From Methanofollis formosanus (GTDB lineage: Archaea > Halobacteriota > Methanomicrobia > Methanomicrobiales > Methanofollaceae), in contig NZ_CP037968.1 in assembly GCF_019633745.1 (NCBI RefSeq), forward strand, positions 620,001 through 684,000: a DNA stretch of 64,000 bases. The letters are read 5' to 3'. Positions within the stretch are counted from its first letter, which is position 1; every line of letters starts with the position of its first letter. Position numbers and translations under genes: made by a program. The notes beneath the pieces were generated by a model. The model worked only from the letters and a program-made list of their open reading frames with translations. It ran no database searches and had not been told where the DNA came from. Shown piece by piece: positions 1-8,526 of the stretch.

Positions 1-2
1 CC

Positions 3-524
3 AGGTTCGTCCAGGCCGTCCTCGACGACACCACCGACGTCATCCTGGAAGAGCCCTTCATCCTCTCAGAGACCGTCACCGGCCATGTAGGGGTGCGGGC
101 CGGGCTCGACCACTCCAATGTCGAGGACGGCATGGTCGTCCGTCTCCCCCCCGACCCGATGAATGCCGCGGCCGGACTGCGGGACGCACTCGGTGCAGTC
201 TCCGGCAAAGACGTCAGGGTGATCATCACCGACACCTGCGGCCGCTCTTTCAGGCGGGGCCAGGCGGGCGTCGCCATCGGGTGGAGCGGGATGACGGCGA
301 TCCGCGACTTCCGCGGCGACCACGACCTCTTCGGCCACACCCTCGAGATCACCGAGGAAGCGGTGGTCGACGAGGTCGCCGGTTTCTCGAACTTCGTGAT
401 GGGCGAGAGCAACAACGGTATCCCGGCCGTGGTCTTCAGGAACTGCCCGCAGTGGGCCGGACACGACGACCTCCACTTCAGGAGAGACGAAGACATCATC
501 AGAGAGGCGCTCAGCAAGAACTGA
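3..524 (+). CDS. cofE: Coenzyme F420-0:L-glutamate ligase CofE, 5'-truncated
   Basis: C-terminal part of the GTP-dependent ligase that adds gamma-linked glutamates to F420-0 in the cytoplasm to make F420-2, the hydride carrier of methanogenesis. The frame is open from base 3, so the N-terminal part of the gene lies before the window. Family motifs visible are HSNVEDG, the segment IITDTCGRSFRRGQ and a late MGESNNGIPAVVFR stretch, and the protein ends in a DDLHFRRDEDIIREAL helix as CofE proteins do. CofE marks an F420-using archaeon (or actinobacterium), and the neighbours here are archaeal. It is followed by a T6 tract at 531-536. Confidence 0.93.
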   Translation, partial: RFVQAVLDDTTDVILEEPFILSETVTGHVGVRAGLDHSNVEDGMVVRLPPDPMNAAAGLRDALGAVSGKDVRVIITDTCGRSFRRGQAGVAIGWSGMTAIRDFRGDHDLFGHTLEITEEAVVDEVAGFSNFVMGESNNGIPAVVFRNCPQWAGHDDLHFRRDEDIIREALSKN

Positions 525-526
525 AT

Positions 527-540
527 CTCCTTTTTTGCTC
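527..540 (+). terminator. T-rich tract after cofE
   Basis: CTCCTTTTTTGC directly after the cofE stop. A U-run with no stem matches the usual form of archaeal terminators. It is short, so the call is tentative. Confidence 0.4.
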
Positions 541-1330
541 GGGTGAGGGGAGCAAGAACGTTCGGCTTTGTAGAATTTTGCATGAACCCCCAGGCTCAAG
601 CATACGCGATGAACATTTCTCGTCGCTTGATCGCTCTCTTTTCAAGACAGGAGAACTGATGGAGACCTCACCCCATCGCCGCCCCCACCTATCTTTGGTC
701 CGTGGGGGGTCCGGGGGGTTTCCCCCCGGCGCGAAACGGTCGTGAAGATTCTACGATGGGGGCGGCCGTTCTGATCATCATGCCTTCCTCCACCCTCGCG
801 CCGGGGGCGCTGCCCCCGGACCCCCGGGATGGCGATAGGGACGGGAAGGCATCCTCCCTGGAAAGAAGCGTTTCAGTTCAAGGGAGTGTTCAAGCCTCAG
901 AGAGTTTTGGGATATGCTCAAGATGAAAATATCATCTCAGAACTGGATCGATTCTTGACCCTCATCCTTGTGTTCGAGGAGTGAAGCGAAGTTGAGCATC
1001 ATGCCGCCCCCTGGCTATCTTCGTCGTGGGGGGTCCGGGGGGCAAAGCCCCCCGGCGCGAGATGGCGAGAAAGATCCTGTGATGAGGGCGGCACGCCTGA
1101 TCGTCATGCCTTCCCAACCATCGGTGCCGGGGGCTCCGCCCCCGGACCCCCGGGATGAAGATTGGGGGGGGAAGGCGGAGAGAGGACCACGGAGAGGGGG
1201 TTGCCGTCCACCGCCCATCTTTGGGCGAGGGGTCCGGGGGGTCTCCCCCCGACATGAGAGAGCAAGGAACCATTCTTTATTCTCTCGATGGGCGGCACGT
1301 CTGGTCTTCACGCCCCCTCACCCCAATCCC
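541..1330. repeat. Mosaic of dispersed intergenic repeats between cofE and sec61-beta
   Basis: I see no gene in this stretch; it is built from modules that recur elsewhere in the window. At 564 begins the 'TIR module' (GGCTTTGTAGAATT, then CTCAAGCATACG, then CGTCGCTTGATCGCTCT), as at 55067 and 53302. At about 700-750 and 1035-1055 are GC-rich palindromes; the second is a perfect stem CCGGGGGGC/GCCCCCCGG with an AAA loop. At 780-855 and 1108-1175 are GCCTTCCC...GGGAAGGC palindromes enclosing CGGGGGC/GCCCCCG. The block 915-1100 (ATCATCTCAGAACTGGATC onward) recurs at 7847 and, inverted, at 12975-13165. The block 1195-1310 (TCTTTGGGCGAGGGG...GGCGGCACGTCTG) resembles 48700-48805 and 55740-55845. 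Short ORFs drawn through it are compositional artefacts. Confidence 0.8.
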
Positions 1331-1434
1331 CATCACGGGACACGCACGCCCCGCCACAAAACCGCGGCCCGGAGTTCGATCTCCACCCCTCAGGAAAGAT
1401 GCAGGGCCGGCACCCGGCCAGACAAAAAAAAATA

Positions 1435-1593
1435 TCAGTAGAAGAAGTCCAGCAGGAGAATAAAGACGCCCACCGCCGCAGCGACAGCGATCACGTACAT
1501 CGGGTTGATATGGAACGCCCGCCGGCTCTCGCTGTCATAATAGTTTACAAGACCCGCAGACGACACCAGCCGTCCGCCACTTTTCTTCGCCAT
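1435..1593 (-). CDS. secG: Protein translocase subunit Sec61-beta (SecG-like), 52 aa
   Basis: Small tail-anchored subunit of the archaeal SecYE-beta protein-conducting channel in the cytoplasmic membrane. The 52-residue product begins MAKKSGGRLVSSAGLVNYYD, the conserved basic/SSAGL/YY head of archaeal Sec61-beta. It continues with HINPMYVIAVAAAVGVF and has a single hydrophobic helix at about residues 31-50, ending LLLDFFY with a TGA stop. Length and layout are typical. It lies head-to-head with the amidohydrolase gene, with a shared AT-rich promoter 20-30 bases upstream, so its transcript should be nearly leaderless. Confidence 0.9.
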   Translation of the reverse strand: MAKKSGGRLVSSAGLVNYYDSESRRAFHINPMYVIAVAAAVGVFILLLDFFY

Positions 1594-1611
1594 GATGAAA
1601 GGTTCTCATTC

Positions 1612-1625
1612 AATATATATAAAAT
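1612..1625. promoter_or_regulatory. Shared bidirectional TATA element
   Basis: The near-palindromic run TATATATAAAA (1614-1624) lies between sec61-beta (start 1593, minus) and the amidohydrolase (start 1638 or 1644, plus). It is 20-25 bases from both start codons, which is where an archaeal TATA box would give leaderless transcripts in both directions. No Shine-Dalgarno sequence is visible for either gene. Confidence 0.55.
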
Positions 1626-1637
1626 CGGTGTCAATGG

Positions 1638-2678
1638 ATGGGTATGCCCGAACAGGTGTATCAGGGCACCGTTCTCGTCGGGGAGTACCTCGAGGCGGTG
1701 ACCGGTACGGTCGTCGTCGAAGGGGGCATCGTCACCGCGATCGAAGAAGGCCCGGTCCCCACCGGCCACTGGATCGCGCCGGCCTTCTTCAATGCCCACA
1801 CCCACCTCGGCGACACCGTCGCGATGGACTGCGCCACCTGCGGCGACCTCTCCGACCTGGTCAAGCCCCCGCACGGGCTCAAACACCGGATCCTCAGGGC
1901 GACCCCGCGGGACCGGCTCGTCGCCGGTATGCAGGCCAGCCTCGACGCGATGGCGGCCACCGGCACGGCAGGGTTCGCCGACTTCAGGGAAGGCGGACCC
2001 GAAGGAGTGCTCGCCCTCAGGGAAGCGCTCGAAGGATCGCCCCTCCACTCGCTCATCCTCGGGCGGGACGGCGGCGAAGGCCCCGGCGACGGCGTCGGGA
2101 TCAGCAGCGTCAGAGACGTCGCCGACGCCGAGGAGCAGGTCACCAGAGCGCGGGCCGCCGGCAAGGCCGTCGCCTTCCATGCCGGGGAGAAGAACCCGGA
2201 CGACATCGACGGCGCCCTCGCCTACGACCCCGACCTCCTGGTCCACTGCACCCACGCCACCGACCGGCACCTGCGGGCCATCGCCGACGCCGGCATCCCC
2301 ATCGCCGTCTGCATCCGCTCCAACTGGGTCCTGGGCGTGACCCGCGGCGCCGACCACCCGCCGGTGAAAAAGATGCTTGAGGCCGGGTGCACGCCCCTCC
2401 TCGGCACCGACAACGTCATGTTCGTCCAGCCCGACATATTGCGCGAGATGGCCTTTGTCGAGACCGTCACCAGACTCCCGCCTGCCGAGGTCTTGCGCGC
2501 CGCGGTCCGGGGTGCAGGCCTCGCGGGCAGGACGTACTTCATCGAAGAGGGAGAAAAAGCAAATTTCATCGTTATTGACGCTCTGAGATCAAATCTCAGG
2601 TTCAGCTCGGACCCGGTCGCCTCGATCGTCAGGCGGGCGGACCGGGGTGACCTCCTCGAAACCGTTATAAACCCATAA
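1638..2678 (+). CDS. Amidohydrolase-family protein
   Basis: Probable metal-dependent hydrolase of the amidohydrolase superfamily (cytosine deaminase/TRZ-ATZ group). The substrate is unknown. The TIM-barrel metal ligands are visible: HTH at residues 54-56 after NA, His181 in AFHAGE, His203/His206 in HCTHATD, and Asp258 in LLGTDNVM. N- and C-terminal strands form the small beta-sandwich. The 346-residue length suits a short member. The first ATG (1638) and a second in-frame ATG at 1644 are both compatible with leaderless expression from the 1614-1624 TATA element. The next gene follows after 41 bases that contain their own TATA-like GTTATAAACC, so it is probably a separate unit. Confidence 0.8.
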   Translation: MGMPEQVYQGTVLVGEYLEAVTGTVVVEGGIVTAIEEGPVPTGHWIAPAFFNAHTHLGDTVAMDCATCGDLSDLVKPPHGLKHRILRATPRDRLVAGMQASLDAMAATGTAGFADFREGGPEGVLALREALEGSPLHSLILGRDGGEGPGDGVGISSVRDVADAEEQVTRARAAGKAVAFHAGEKNPDDIDGALAYDPDLLVHCTHATDRHLRAIADAGIPIAVCIRSNWVLGVTRGADHPPVKKMLEAGCTPLLGTDNVMFVQPDILREMAFVETVTRLPPAEVLRAAVRGAGLAGRTYFIEEGEKANFIVIDALRSNLRFSSDPVASIVRRADRGDLLETVINP

Positions 2679-2719
2679 ACTGAGTGATCTTGCAAATTCT
2701 GATTTTAGGAGGTGCAGCT

Positions 2720-3145
2720 ATGTTCCACACAATTGTCGTCGCTGTCGACGGTTCAGAGATTAGCATGAAGGCCCTCGAGACCGCCATGCATGAAGCGGAG
2801 GTCTGGGACGCGGACCTCCATCTGGTCTACGTCGTCGAGACCAGCATGTTCTCCTCTATCCCTATGGACAATACCTGGGAGATCATCTACTCTCTCCTGG
2901 AGACCGAAGGGAAAGAAGTCTTTGAAAAAGCCAGAGCGCGCGCCGAACAGGAGGAACTCTCCATCGAGACCCACCTGAGAGACGGCCACGCCGGAAACGA
3001 GATCCTCACCCTGGCCGACGAGGTCGGGGCCGATCTGATCATCATCGGTTCTCGCGGCAAGAGCAACATCGACCGCCTTCTCCTCGGCAGTGTCTCCGAG
3101 CACGTGGTCAGAAACAGCAGCTGCACGACCATGGTGGTGAGATAA
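2720..3145 (+). CDS. Universal stress protein (UspA family)
   Basis: Cytoplasmic ATP-binding-type USP of 141 residues. It has the N-terminal TIVVAVDGSE strand and the C-terminal nucleotide loop GSRGKSNIDRLLLGSVSEHV (the G-2x-G-9x-G-S signature), followed by the final TTMVV strand. I chose the ATG at 2720 because AGGAGGTG at 2708-2715 stands just before it. A frame open from 2684 would add 12 residues that USPs lack. It is 20 bases upstream of the CBS gene and probably co-transcribed, a common pairing of energy- or stress-sensing proteins. The physiological ligand is not evident. Confidence 0.9.
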   Translation: MFHTIVVAVDGSEISMKALETAMHEAEVWDADLHLVYVVETSMFSSIPMDNTWEIIYSLLETEGKEVFEKARARAEQEELSIETHLRDGHAGNEILTLADEVGADLIIIGSRGKSNIDRLLLGSVSEHVVRNSSCTTMVVR

Positions 3146-3165
3146 TTCCTTCAATAGCAGATGAC

Positions 3166-4029
3166 ATGTACGTCAGAGATTATATGACAAAAGACGTTGT
3201 CTCGGTTGAAATCCCCAGCAACCGTGACGACATCCTCAAGATCCTCAAGCGGACCGGGATCAGCGGCGTCCCGGTTACCGAGAAGGGAAAAGTCGTCGGC
3301 GTGGTGACCAGAAAAGATCTCCTCCGCAAGTCGGAGGAGACCCAGGTCGCCCTCCTGATGACTCCCAACCCGGTGATGATCTCCGTCGATGCCACGCTGA
3401 CCGAAGCGGCCACCGTGATGACCAGATACCGGTTCCGCAGACTGCCGGTCATCGACGAGAACGAGTGCCTTGTCGGACTCATCTCGGCCGCAGACCTTGT
3501 GGCGGCGATCGCTCAACTCAGGATCAAGGACGAGATCTCAGAGTGCTACACCAGCAGCACCTTTGCCCTCTGGGAAGAGACACCGCTCCCGCTCGTTGGA
3601 CGGATCATGGAGATCTCCGACGTCGAGGCCGTGCCGATCATGGACGACAAGGGCCGGGTCTCAGGGATCATCGCTGAACGCGACCTGATCCGCAGTTCTC
3701 ACATCGAGGACTCGGTCGAGGTCTCCGACTTCTCGAATGGGACCGACGACGACGAATGGACCTGGGAGAGTATCAGGGACATGCACGTGATCAGCTACGG
3801 CGTCTCCAAGGTGAGGCTCCCCGACAAACCGGTGAGTGCATCGATGATCACAAACGTCATCACCGTCCCGAAAAATGCCGGTGTGAGCGAGTGCGCCCTC
3901 CTGATGAAGCGCTCGCGCCTCGACCAGTTGCCGGTGGTCAACGGCGACAAAAAACTCATTGCCATGCTCTTTGACCGGGAGCTTATCAAGGTGCTTTGTG
4001 CCGGGGCCGGAGAGGCCCCGGATCAATAA
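3166..4029 (+). CDS. Four-CBS-domain protein
   Basis: 287-residue soluble protein made entirely of two CBS pairs, with domains at roughly residues 1-57, 63-120, 128-183 and 222-280. Each has the GVPV/LPVI/LPVV strand and the G-x-h-x-R/D-hh segment (for example GISGVPVTEKGKVVGVVTRK). CBS pairs bind adenosyl ligands such as AMP, ATP or SAM and usually regulate a partner. No catalytic domain is fused here, so it is a stand-alone sensor. A linker of acidic and Trp-containing residues (about 185-215) separates the pairs. It follows the USP gene by 20 bases. The partner cannot be read from the sequence. Confidence 0.85.
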   Translation: MYVRDYMTKDVVSVEIPSNRDDILKILKRTGISGVPVTEKGKVVGVVTRKDLLRKSEETQVALLMTPNPVMISVDATLTEAATVMTRYRFRRLPVIDENECLVGLISAADLVAAIAQLRIKDEISECYTSSTFALWEETPLPLVGRIMEISDVEAVPIMDDKGRVSGIIAERDLIRSSHIEDSVEVSDFSNGTDDDEWTWESIRDMHVISYGVSKVRLPDKPVSASMITNVITVPKNAGVSECALLMKRSRLDQLPVVNGDKKLIAMLFDRELIKVLCAGAGEAPDQ

Positions 4030-4106
4030 CCTTTAAATTTCTTGGTATCACTTATAACTGATAACGCTTTTCCAACTTTTAGCGTGTAGTTTTTGGGGGT
4101 ATTCGA
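4030..4106 (+). promoter_or_regulatory. Promoter region of psmB
   Basis: AT-rich gap with two TATA candidates, CTTTAAATTT at 4031-4040 and CTTATAACT at 4051-4059, then a G-run (GGGGGTATTCG) just before the ATG that could pair with 16S rRNA. It starts the psmB-aCPSF1-MFS transcription unit. Confidence 0.5.
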
Positions 4107-4748
4107 ATGCCTGAAATTCATCAGGAAATACTCAAAGGGACCACAACTGTGGGTTTAGTCTTTGATGGGGGCATCGTCCTCGCCACCGAACGGCGTGCGA
4201 CGATGGGCAATCTCATCGCAAGCAAGAAGGCAAAGAAGGTCTACCAGATCGCAGACCGAATAGGAATGACCACGGCCGGCGGCGTCGGCGACGCTCAGTC
4301 GCTCGCCAGGCTGATGCAGGTGGAGTGCAACCTCTACAAGGTCCGCCACGGCAAGACCATCTCGGTCGGGGCCGCTGCAACACTCCTCTCCAACTATCTC
4401 CAGCAGAACCGGTATTACCCCTACTATGTCCAGCTCCTGGTCGGCGGCGTCGACCGGAAGGGCGCGAGCGTCTACTCGGTCGACGCCATGGGCGGGGCCT
4501 CGCTGGAAGACGAGATCGTCGCCACCGGGTCGGGTTCGCCGATGGCCTACGGTGTCCTCGAAGACCGGTACCACCCTGACCTGAAGGAGGCCGAAGCGGC
4601 CGAACTCGCCACCCGGGCACTCAAAGCCGCGATGCGTCGTGACTCGGCGTCAGGCGAGGATATCAGCGTCGTCGTCATTACCGGGGAGAAATACGAGGAG
4701 AAAACCGTCGAGGTCACGAAGAAAAAATACCCTGAACTGACCCCATAA
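4107..4748 (+). CDS. psmB: Proteasome subunit beta
   Basis: Catalytic beta subunit of the archaeal 20S proteasome, a cytoplasmic threonine protease that works with alpha rings and the PAN/Cdc48 ATPases. An 11-residue propeptide ([11 protein letters not shown]) precedes the mature N-terminus TTTVG, so the nucleophile is Thr12 (Thr1 of the mature chain). The partners Glu28 (mature Glu17) and Lys44 (mature Lys33) are in place, as are the [11 protein letters not shown] and [14 protein letters not shown] motifs. Length (213 aa) is normal. The aCPSF1 gene starts 22 bases after its stop, a linkage seen in many methanogens. Confidence 0.97.
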   Translation: MPEIHQEILKGTTTVGLVFDGGIVLATERRATMGNLIASKKAKKVYQIADRIGMTTAGGVGDAQSLARLMQVECNLYKVRHGKTISVGAAATLLSNYLQQNRYYPYYVQLLVGGVDRKGASVYSVDAMGGASLEDEIVATGSGSPMAYGVLEDRYHPDLKEAEAAELATRALKAAMRRDSASGEDISVVVITGEKYEEKTVEVTKKKYPELTP

Positions 4749-4770
4749 TTCTTTTTTCAGGACGATAGTA

Positions 4771-6660
4771 ATGCTCATAGAGGACAGACTCAAAGAACTC
4801 AGGGACAAGATCAACGCCAAGGTTCCGGCCGGGATAACCATCTCCCAGGTCGAGTTTGAAGGCCCTGAGCTGGTCATCTACACCGACGAACCCAAGAAGT
4901 TCGCCGACCAGGAAGACCTGATCAAGGTGCTTGCCAGGGACCTGCGTAAGCGTATCGTTGTTCGACCCACCATCCTCGAAGATCCGGAGACCGCCGTCAC
5001 CAAGATCAACGCGGTCGTCCCTGAGAACGCAGGCATATCAGACATTTTTTTCGACCCTGATACCGGCGAGGTGCTTATCGAGGCCGAGAAGCCGGGCGTC
5101 GTCATCGGCAAGAACGGGGCGACCCTGCGTGAGATCACCAAGAATACCTGCTGGACGCCCAAGGTGGTGCGGACCCCGCCGATCGAGAGTTCGACGGTCA
5201 AGCAGGTGCGGCAATACCTCCGCTCCATCAAAGACGAGCGCAAGGCATTCTTGCGCACCATCGGTCGGCGGATCCACCGGGACGTCATCGCCAAGGACCA
5301 CTGGGTGAGGGTCACGACCCTGGGGTGCTGCAGAGAGGTCGGACGCGCGGCGTTCCTTCTCACCACCCCGGAGAGCAAGATCCTCATCGACTGCGGAGAA
5401 AAGCCGGGGAGCGCCACGAGCACGCCGTACCTGTACGTGCCCGAGATCTCCCCGCTCTCGTCGGTCGATGCGGTGGTGCTCACCCACGCCCACCTGGACC
5501 ACTGTGCCCTGGTCCCGCTCCTCTTCAAGTACGGCTACGACGGGCCTGTCTACTCGACGCCGCCGACGCGTGACCTCGCGGCCCTTCTCCAGCTCGATTA
5601 CCTGGACGTGGTCAAGAAGGACGCCGGCAGGCAGCCCTATACCTCCAACGAGGTGAAGGAATACCTCAAGCACTCGATCACCCTCAACTACGGGTCGGTC
5701 ACCGATATCGCGCCCGACATCAAACTCACGTTCCACAATGCCGGGCACATCCTTGGGTCGGCCGTCGCACATTTCCATGTCGGTGACGGGCTCTACAACA
5801 TCGCTTTCACCGGCGACTTCAACTACCAGAAGACCCGCCTCTTCTCCCCGGCGGTCTCGAGTTTCCCCCGCCTCGAGGCCGTGTTCATGGAGAGCACCTA
5901 CGGCGGGTCGAGGGACCTGCAGCCGCCGCGCGAGGAGGCCGAGAACAAACTCTACGAGGTCGTGAACCGGACGATCGAACGGGAAGGCAAGGTCATCATC
6001 CCTGCCTTCGCGGTCGGACGGTCGCAGGAGGTCATGCTCGCCCTCGAAGAGGGTATGAGGAAGGAGAAGATCCCGAAGGTCAAGGTCTACCTGGACGGGA
6101 TGATCAAGGAAGCGACGGCCATCCACACCACCTACCCGGAGTATCTCAACACCGACCTGCGCAACCAGATCTTCAGGGACGGGCTCAACCCCTTCCTGGC
6201 CGAGTGCTTTGTCCAGGTCGACTCTTCCGAGCTGCGGGAGAAGGTCATCGGCGGCGAACCGTGCGTCATCGTCACCACGAGCGGCATGCTCAGCGGCGGG
6301 CCGGTCATGGAGTATCTCTACGCCCTGGCCCCGGACGAGAGGAACACGCTCATCTTCGTCGGTTACCAGGCCGACGGAACCTTCGGGCGCAGGCTGCAGA
6401 AGGGCTGGCGCGAGATCCCGATGGGCAACCGCGAGACGCTGGTCGTCAAACTGGATATCGAGACGGTCGACGGGTTCTCGGGCCACTCAGACCGCAAGCA
6501 GTTGATGAACTTCGTCCATCACCTCCAGCCGCGGCCCGAGAAGATCTTCACCATCCACGGCGACGAGGGGAGCACCATCGACCTGGCCAGTTCGATCTAC
6601 AAGCGGTACCGGATCGAGACGCGCTCGCCGATGAACCTCGAGACCTATCGCATGGTATAG
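4771..6660 (+). CDS. aCPSF1, KH/metallo-beta-lactamase/beta-CASP ribonuclease
   Basis: Archaeal homologue of eukaryotic CPSF73, an endo/5'-exoribonuclease that cleaves U-rich transcript ends and is the general transcription-termination factor of methanogens (known for the family). The 629 residues show two N-terminal KH-like domains (about 1-140, with GKNGATL at 113-119), then a metallo-beta-lactamase domain with the zinc motif HAHLDH at 239-244. A beta-CASP insertion follows (FTGDFNYQ, MESTYGG, then IPAFAVGRSQE). The C-terminal SGHSDRKQL and FTIHGDEGS motifs complete the zinc site. It is full-length and lies in the psmB operon. Its stop TAG is immediately followed by the ATG of the MFS gene, indicating translational coupling. 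Confidence 0.95.
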   Translation: MLIEDRLKELRDKINAKVPAGITISQVEFEGPELVIYTDEPKKFADQEDLIKVLARDLRKRIVVRPTILEDPETAVTKINAVVPENAGISDIFFDPDTGEVLIEAEKPGVVIGKNGATLREITKNTCWTPKVVRTPPIESSTVKQVRQYLRSIKDERKAFLRTIGRRIHRDVIAKDHWVRVTTLGCCREVGRAAFLLTTPESKILIDCGEKPGSATSTPYLYVPEISPLSSVDAVVLTHAHLDHCALVPLLFKYGYDGPVYSTPPTRDLAALLQLDYLDVVKKDAGRQPYTSNEVKEYLKHSITLNYGSVTDIAPDIKLTFHNAGHILGSAVAHFHVGDGLYNIAFTGDFNYQKTRLFSPAVSSFPRLEAVFMESTYGGSRDLQPPREEAENKLYEVVNRTIEREGKVIIPAFAVGRSQEVMLALEEGMRKEKIPKVKVYLDGMIKEATAIHTTYPEYLNTDLRNQIFRDGLNPFLAECFVQVDSSELREKVIGGEPCVIVTTSGMLSGGPVMEYLYALAPDERNTLIFVGYQADGTFGRRLQKGWREIPMGNRETLVVKLDIETVDGFSGHSDRKQLMNFVHHLQPRPEKIFTIHGDEGSTIDLASSIYKRYRIETRSPMNLETYRMV

Positions 6661-7731
6661 ATGAGACAGCGCCTCACCCTTTTGCTCGGCGTCTTCGCCG
6701 TGATGGCGCTGTCCAATGCAGTCGTCCCGGTTCTGCCGGCCCTCGCGGAGGGCGCGGCGTTCCAGGGCGCGATTTTTTCCGCCTATTTCTTCGGGGCGGC
6801 CCTGACGGTCTTTCCGGCGGGGCTTCTTTCCGACCGGATCGGGCGGGTGCCCCTGGTCAGGGCCGCACTCCTGCTCACCCTGGCGAGCGGGGCGTTGATC
6901 CTGATGGTCCCCGACCCCTTCGTTCTTCTGGCGGCGCGGGCCCTGGAGGGGGTCGGGGCCGGGCTCTTCGTGCCGGCGGCGATGGCCTGGATCAATCTCC
7001 AGCCAGACCACCGGCGGATGAGCGGCAATTTCATCGCCGCCCTGAACGTGGGCCTGGTCTCCGGCCTGGTCGTGGCCGGGTGGCTAAATGGAGTGCTGGG
7101 GGCGGTCGGGGGGATCATGGCCTTCACGGTCGTCACCCTCCTCCCGCTCTCCCTGAGCCTGCTGATGAAGGACGTGGCGGTCGGCCCGGTGCCGGGCAGC
7201 GGTGCCGACCTGCTTGCCATCGGGAAGGACTATTTCTGGATGTACATCGCGACGATCATCCTGATCGGGGCGACCGGCGTGGTGACGGCACTGTATCCTG
7301 AGTACACCGGTGAAGAGGCGGCGGCCCTGGGCCTGCTGATCGGGGCGATGAATGTGGCCACCATCTTTTCGTCTCTGGCGGCGTCACGGGTGTCTCTGCG
7401 GCCGATCCCGACGATCCGTGCGTCGGCGGCACTGATGGGGGCGGCGGTCGTGCTCCTGTACTTCACGCCGGTGGCCTTCGTGCTCATCGGCGCACTGGCC
7501 GGGGTGGTGATCATCGCCCAGGTCAATTACCTGGCGGCCAACCCGACTCACCAGGGGGCGGTGATGGGGCTCTTCAACACCGCGACCTATGCGGGGATGA
7601 CGCTTCTGCCCTTCGTGGCCGGGATCGTCGCCGAGTTCCGGGGGTTTGCAGCGGCGTTTCTGATGACCGCCATCCTTTCGGCCCTGATGGCCGCCACCAT
7701 CGGGCGGTGCCGGTGCCGGGTGCCGGAATAA
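6661..7731 (+). CDS. MFS transporter
   Basis: 356-residue integral membrane carrier of the major facilitator superfamily, with about 11-12 hydrophobic segments. The loop 2-3 signature is visible as GLLSDRIGRVPLVR (residues about 57-70), and the second half carries the family's pseudo-repeat. It is shorter than the usual 400-residue MFS because loops are minimal and the C-terminal tail is clipped to CRCRVPE. The start ATG touches the stop of aCPSF1, so it depends on upstream translation. Substrate unknown; an antiporter-like drug or metabolite exporter is the generic expectation. A hairpin mini-element begins two bases after its stop. Confidence 0.85.
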   Translation: MRQRLTLLLGVFAVMALSNAVVPVLPALAEGAAFQGAIFSAYFFGAALTVFPAGLLSDRIGRVPLVRAALLLTLASGALILMVPDPFVLLAARALEGVGAGLFVPAAMAWINLQPDHRRMSGNFIAALNVGLVSGLVVAGWLNGVLGAVGGIMAFTVVTLLPLSLSLLMKDVAVGPVPGSGADLLAIGKDYFWMYIATIILIGATGVVTALYPEYTGEEAAALGLLIGAMNVATIFSSLAASRVSLRPIPTIRASAALMGAAVVLLYFTPVAFVLIGALAGVVIIAQVNYLAANPTHQGAVMGLFNTATYAGMTLLPFVAGIVAEFRGFAAAFLMTAILSALMAATIGRCRCRVPE

Positions 7732-7732
7732 T

Positions 7733-7790
7733 GGCCCTGTAGAATCAGGCATGAGCCGTGCTTTCCCCTCATGCCGAATTCAACAGAGCC
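7733..7790. repeat. 58-bp hairpin mini-element with IS-like ends
   Basis: GGCCCTGTAGAATCAGGCAT is followed by a 12-base spacer and then CTCATGCCGAATTCAACAGA and GCC. The two arms are imperfect inverted repeats of about 23 bases, with four mismatches. The outer ends match the terminal repeat of the IS5-type element at 22014. The whole unit can fold into one long hairpin just behind the MFS stop codon and could act as a transcript end as well as being the smallest mobile unit of the family. Confidence 0.65.
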
Positions 7791-7798
7791 CAAATTTC

Positions 7799-8300
7799 GG
7801 CTTTGTAGAATTCATCATGAGGCGAGATCACGCCTCAAGCATACGAAAATATCATCTCAGAACTGGATCGATTCTTGACTCTCATCCTTGCGTTCGAGGA
7901 GTAAATCGAAGTCGAGCATCGTGCCGCCCCTCGGCTATCTTCGTCGTGGGGGGTTCGGAGGGCGGCCAGCCCCCCGGCGAAGAGAACCATCACGATGATT
8001 TACCATGAAAATGATCCTGACGATGAACCCGAGAGGTCTGCATGGGGATTTCTTCTCACCGGAATCCCTCACAACTGATATACGAAGTACAGAATCTCCC
8101 TCAGAATGATCGGCCGCCCTTCAATCGCAGAATCTTTTCCGGTATTTCGCGAGAAGATAGGGCGGGGGCGGCAATGAAGTGACGGTCCCATCTGGTGTCC
8201 TGCTCTGAAGAAGGAACACGGATCCAAACACCCTGGAAAACCACGATCATTTTCATCCCGTATGCTTGAGCCCCAAGGTCATGCCCGATTCTACAGAGCC
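7799..8300. repeat. 502-bp MITE-like element with about 50-bp inverted ends
   Basis: The left end GGCTTTGTAGAATTCATCAT and the right end (minus strand) GGCTCTGTAGAATCGGGCAT both continue with CTCAAGCATACG and (GG)ATGAAAAT, giving inverted ends of about 50 bases. The interior has no plausible gene. It contains the ATCATCTCAGAACTGGATC block (also at 915 and, inverted, at 13150), a GGGGGG/CCCCCC palindrome at about 7945-7978 and CCATGAAAATGATCCTGAC at 8004, which is repeated near 26113. I see no flanking target duplication. Minus-strand reading frames across it are artefacts. Confidence 0.7.
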
Positions 8301-8526
8301 GAGGATTGAAGTGTCCTGCAAATGGGAACGTCGTAGCGATCTTTGACGGCAGCCAGGAGAACAGATGGTTTATGAATGGCAGGATCCGGGGTGTTCTACC
8401 CCTCCTTATGAGAGAGGGGGGCGACAGCCCCACACTCCAGAACCTACATAATACCAGCATGGGAAATGTACTAGAGAGATCAATACCCCCATCAGAAGGT
8501 TTCGAGATGAACTCGGAGAGAATACC

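Noticed and set aside
962-1311. Overlapping small frames on both strands in the cofE-sec61-beta gap
   Set aside because: Pro/Gly/Arg-rich translations of GC palindromes that repeat elsewhere in non-coding DNA.
5038-6486. 482-codon open frame on the minus strand across aCPSF1
   Set aside because: It is a shadow of a GC-rich gene with C-ending codons. The composition is Val/Gly/Asp/Arg-rich with no family motif, and the plus-strand gene is certain.
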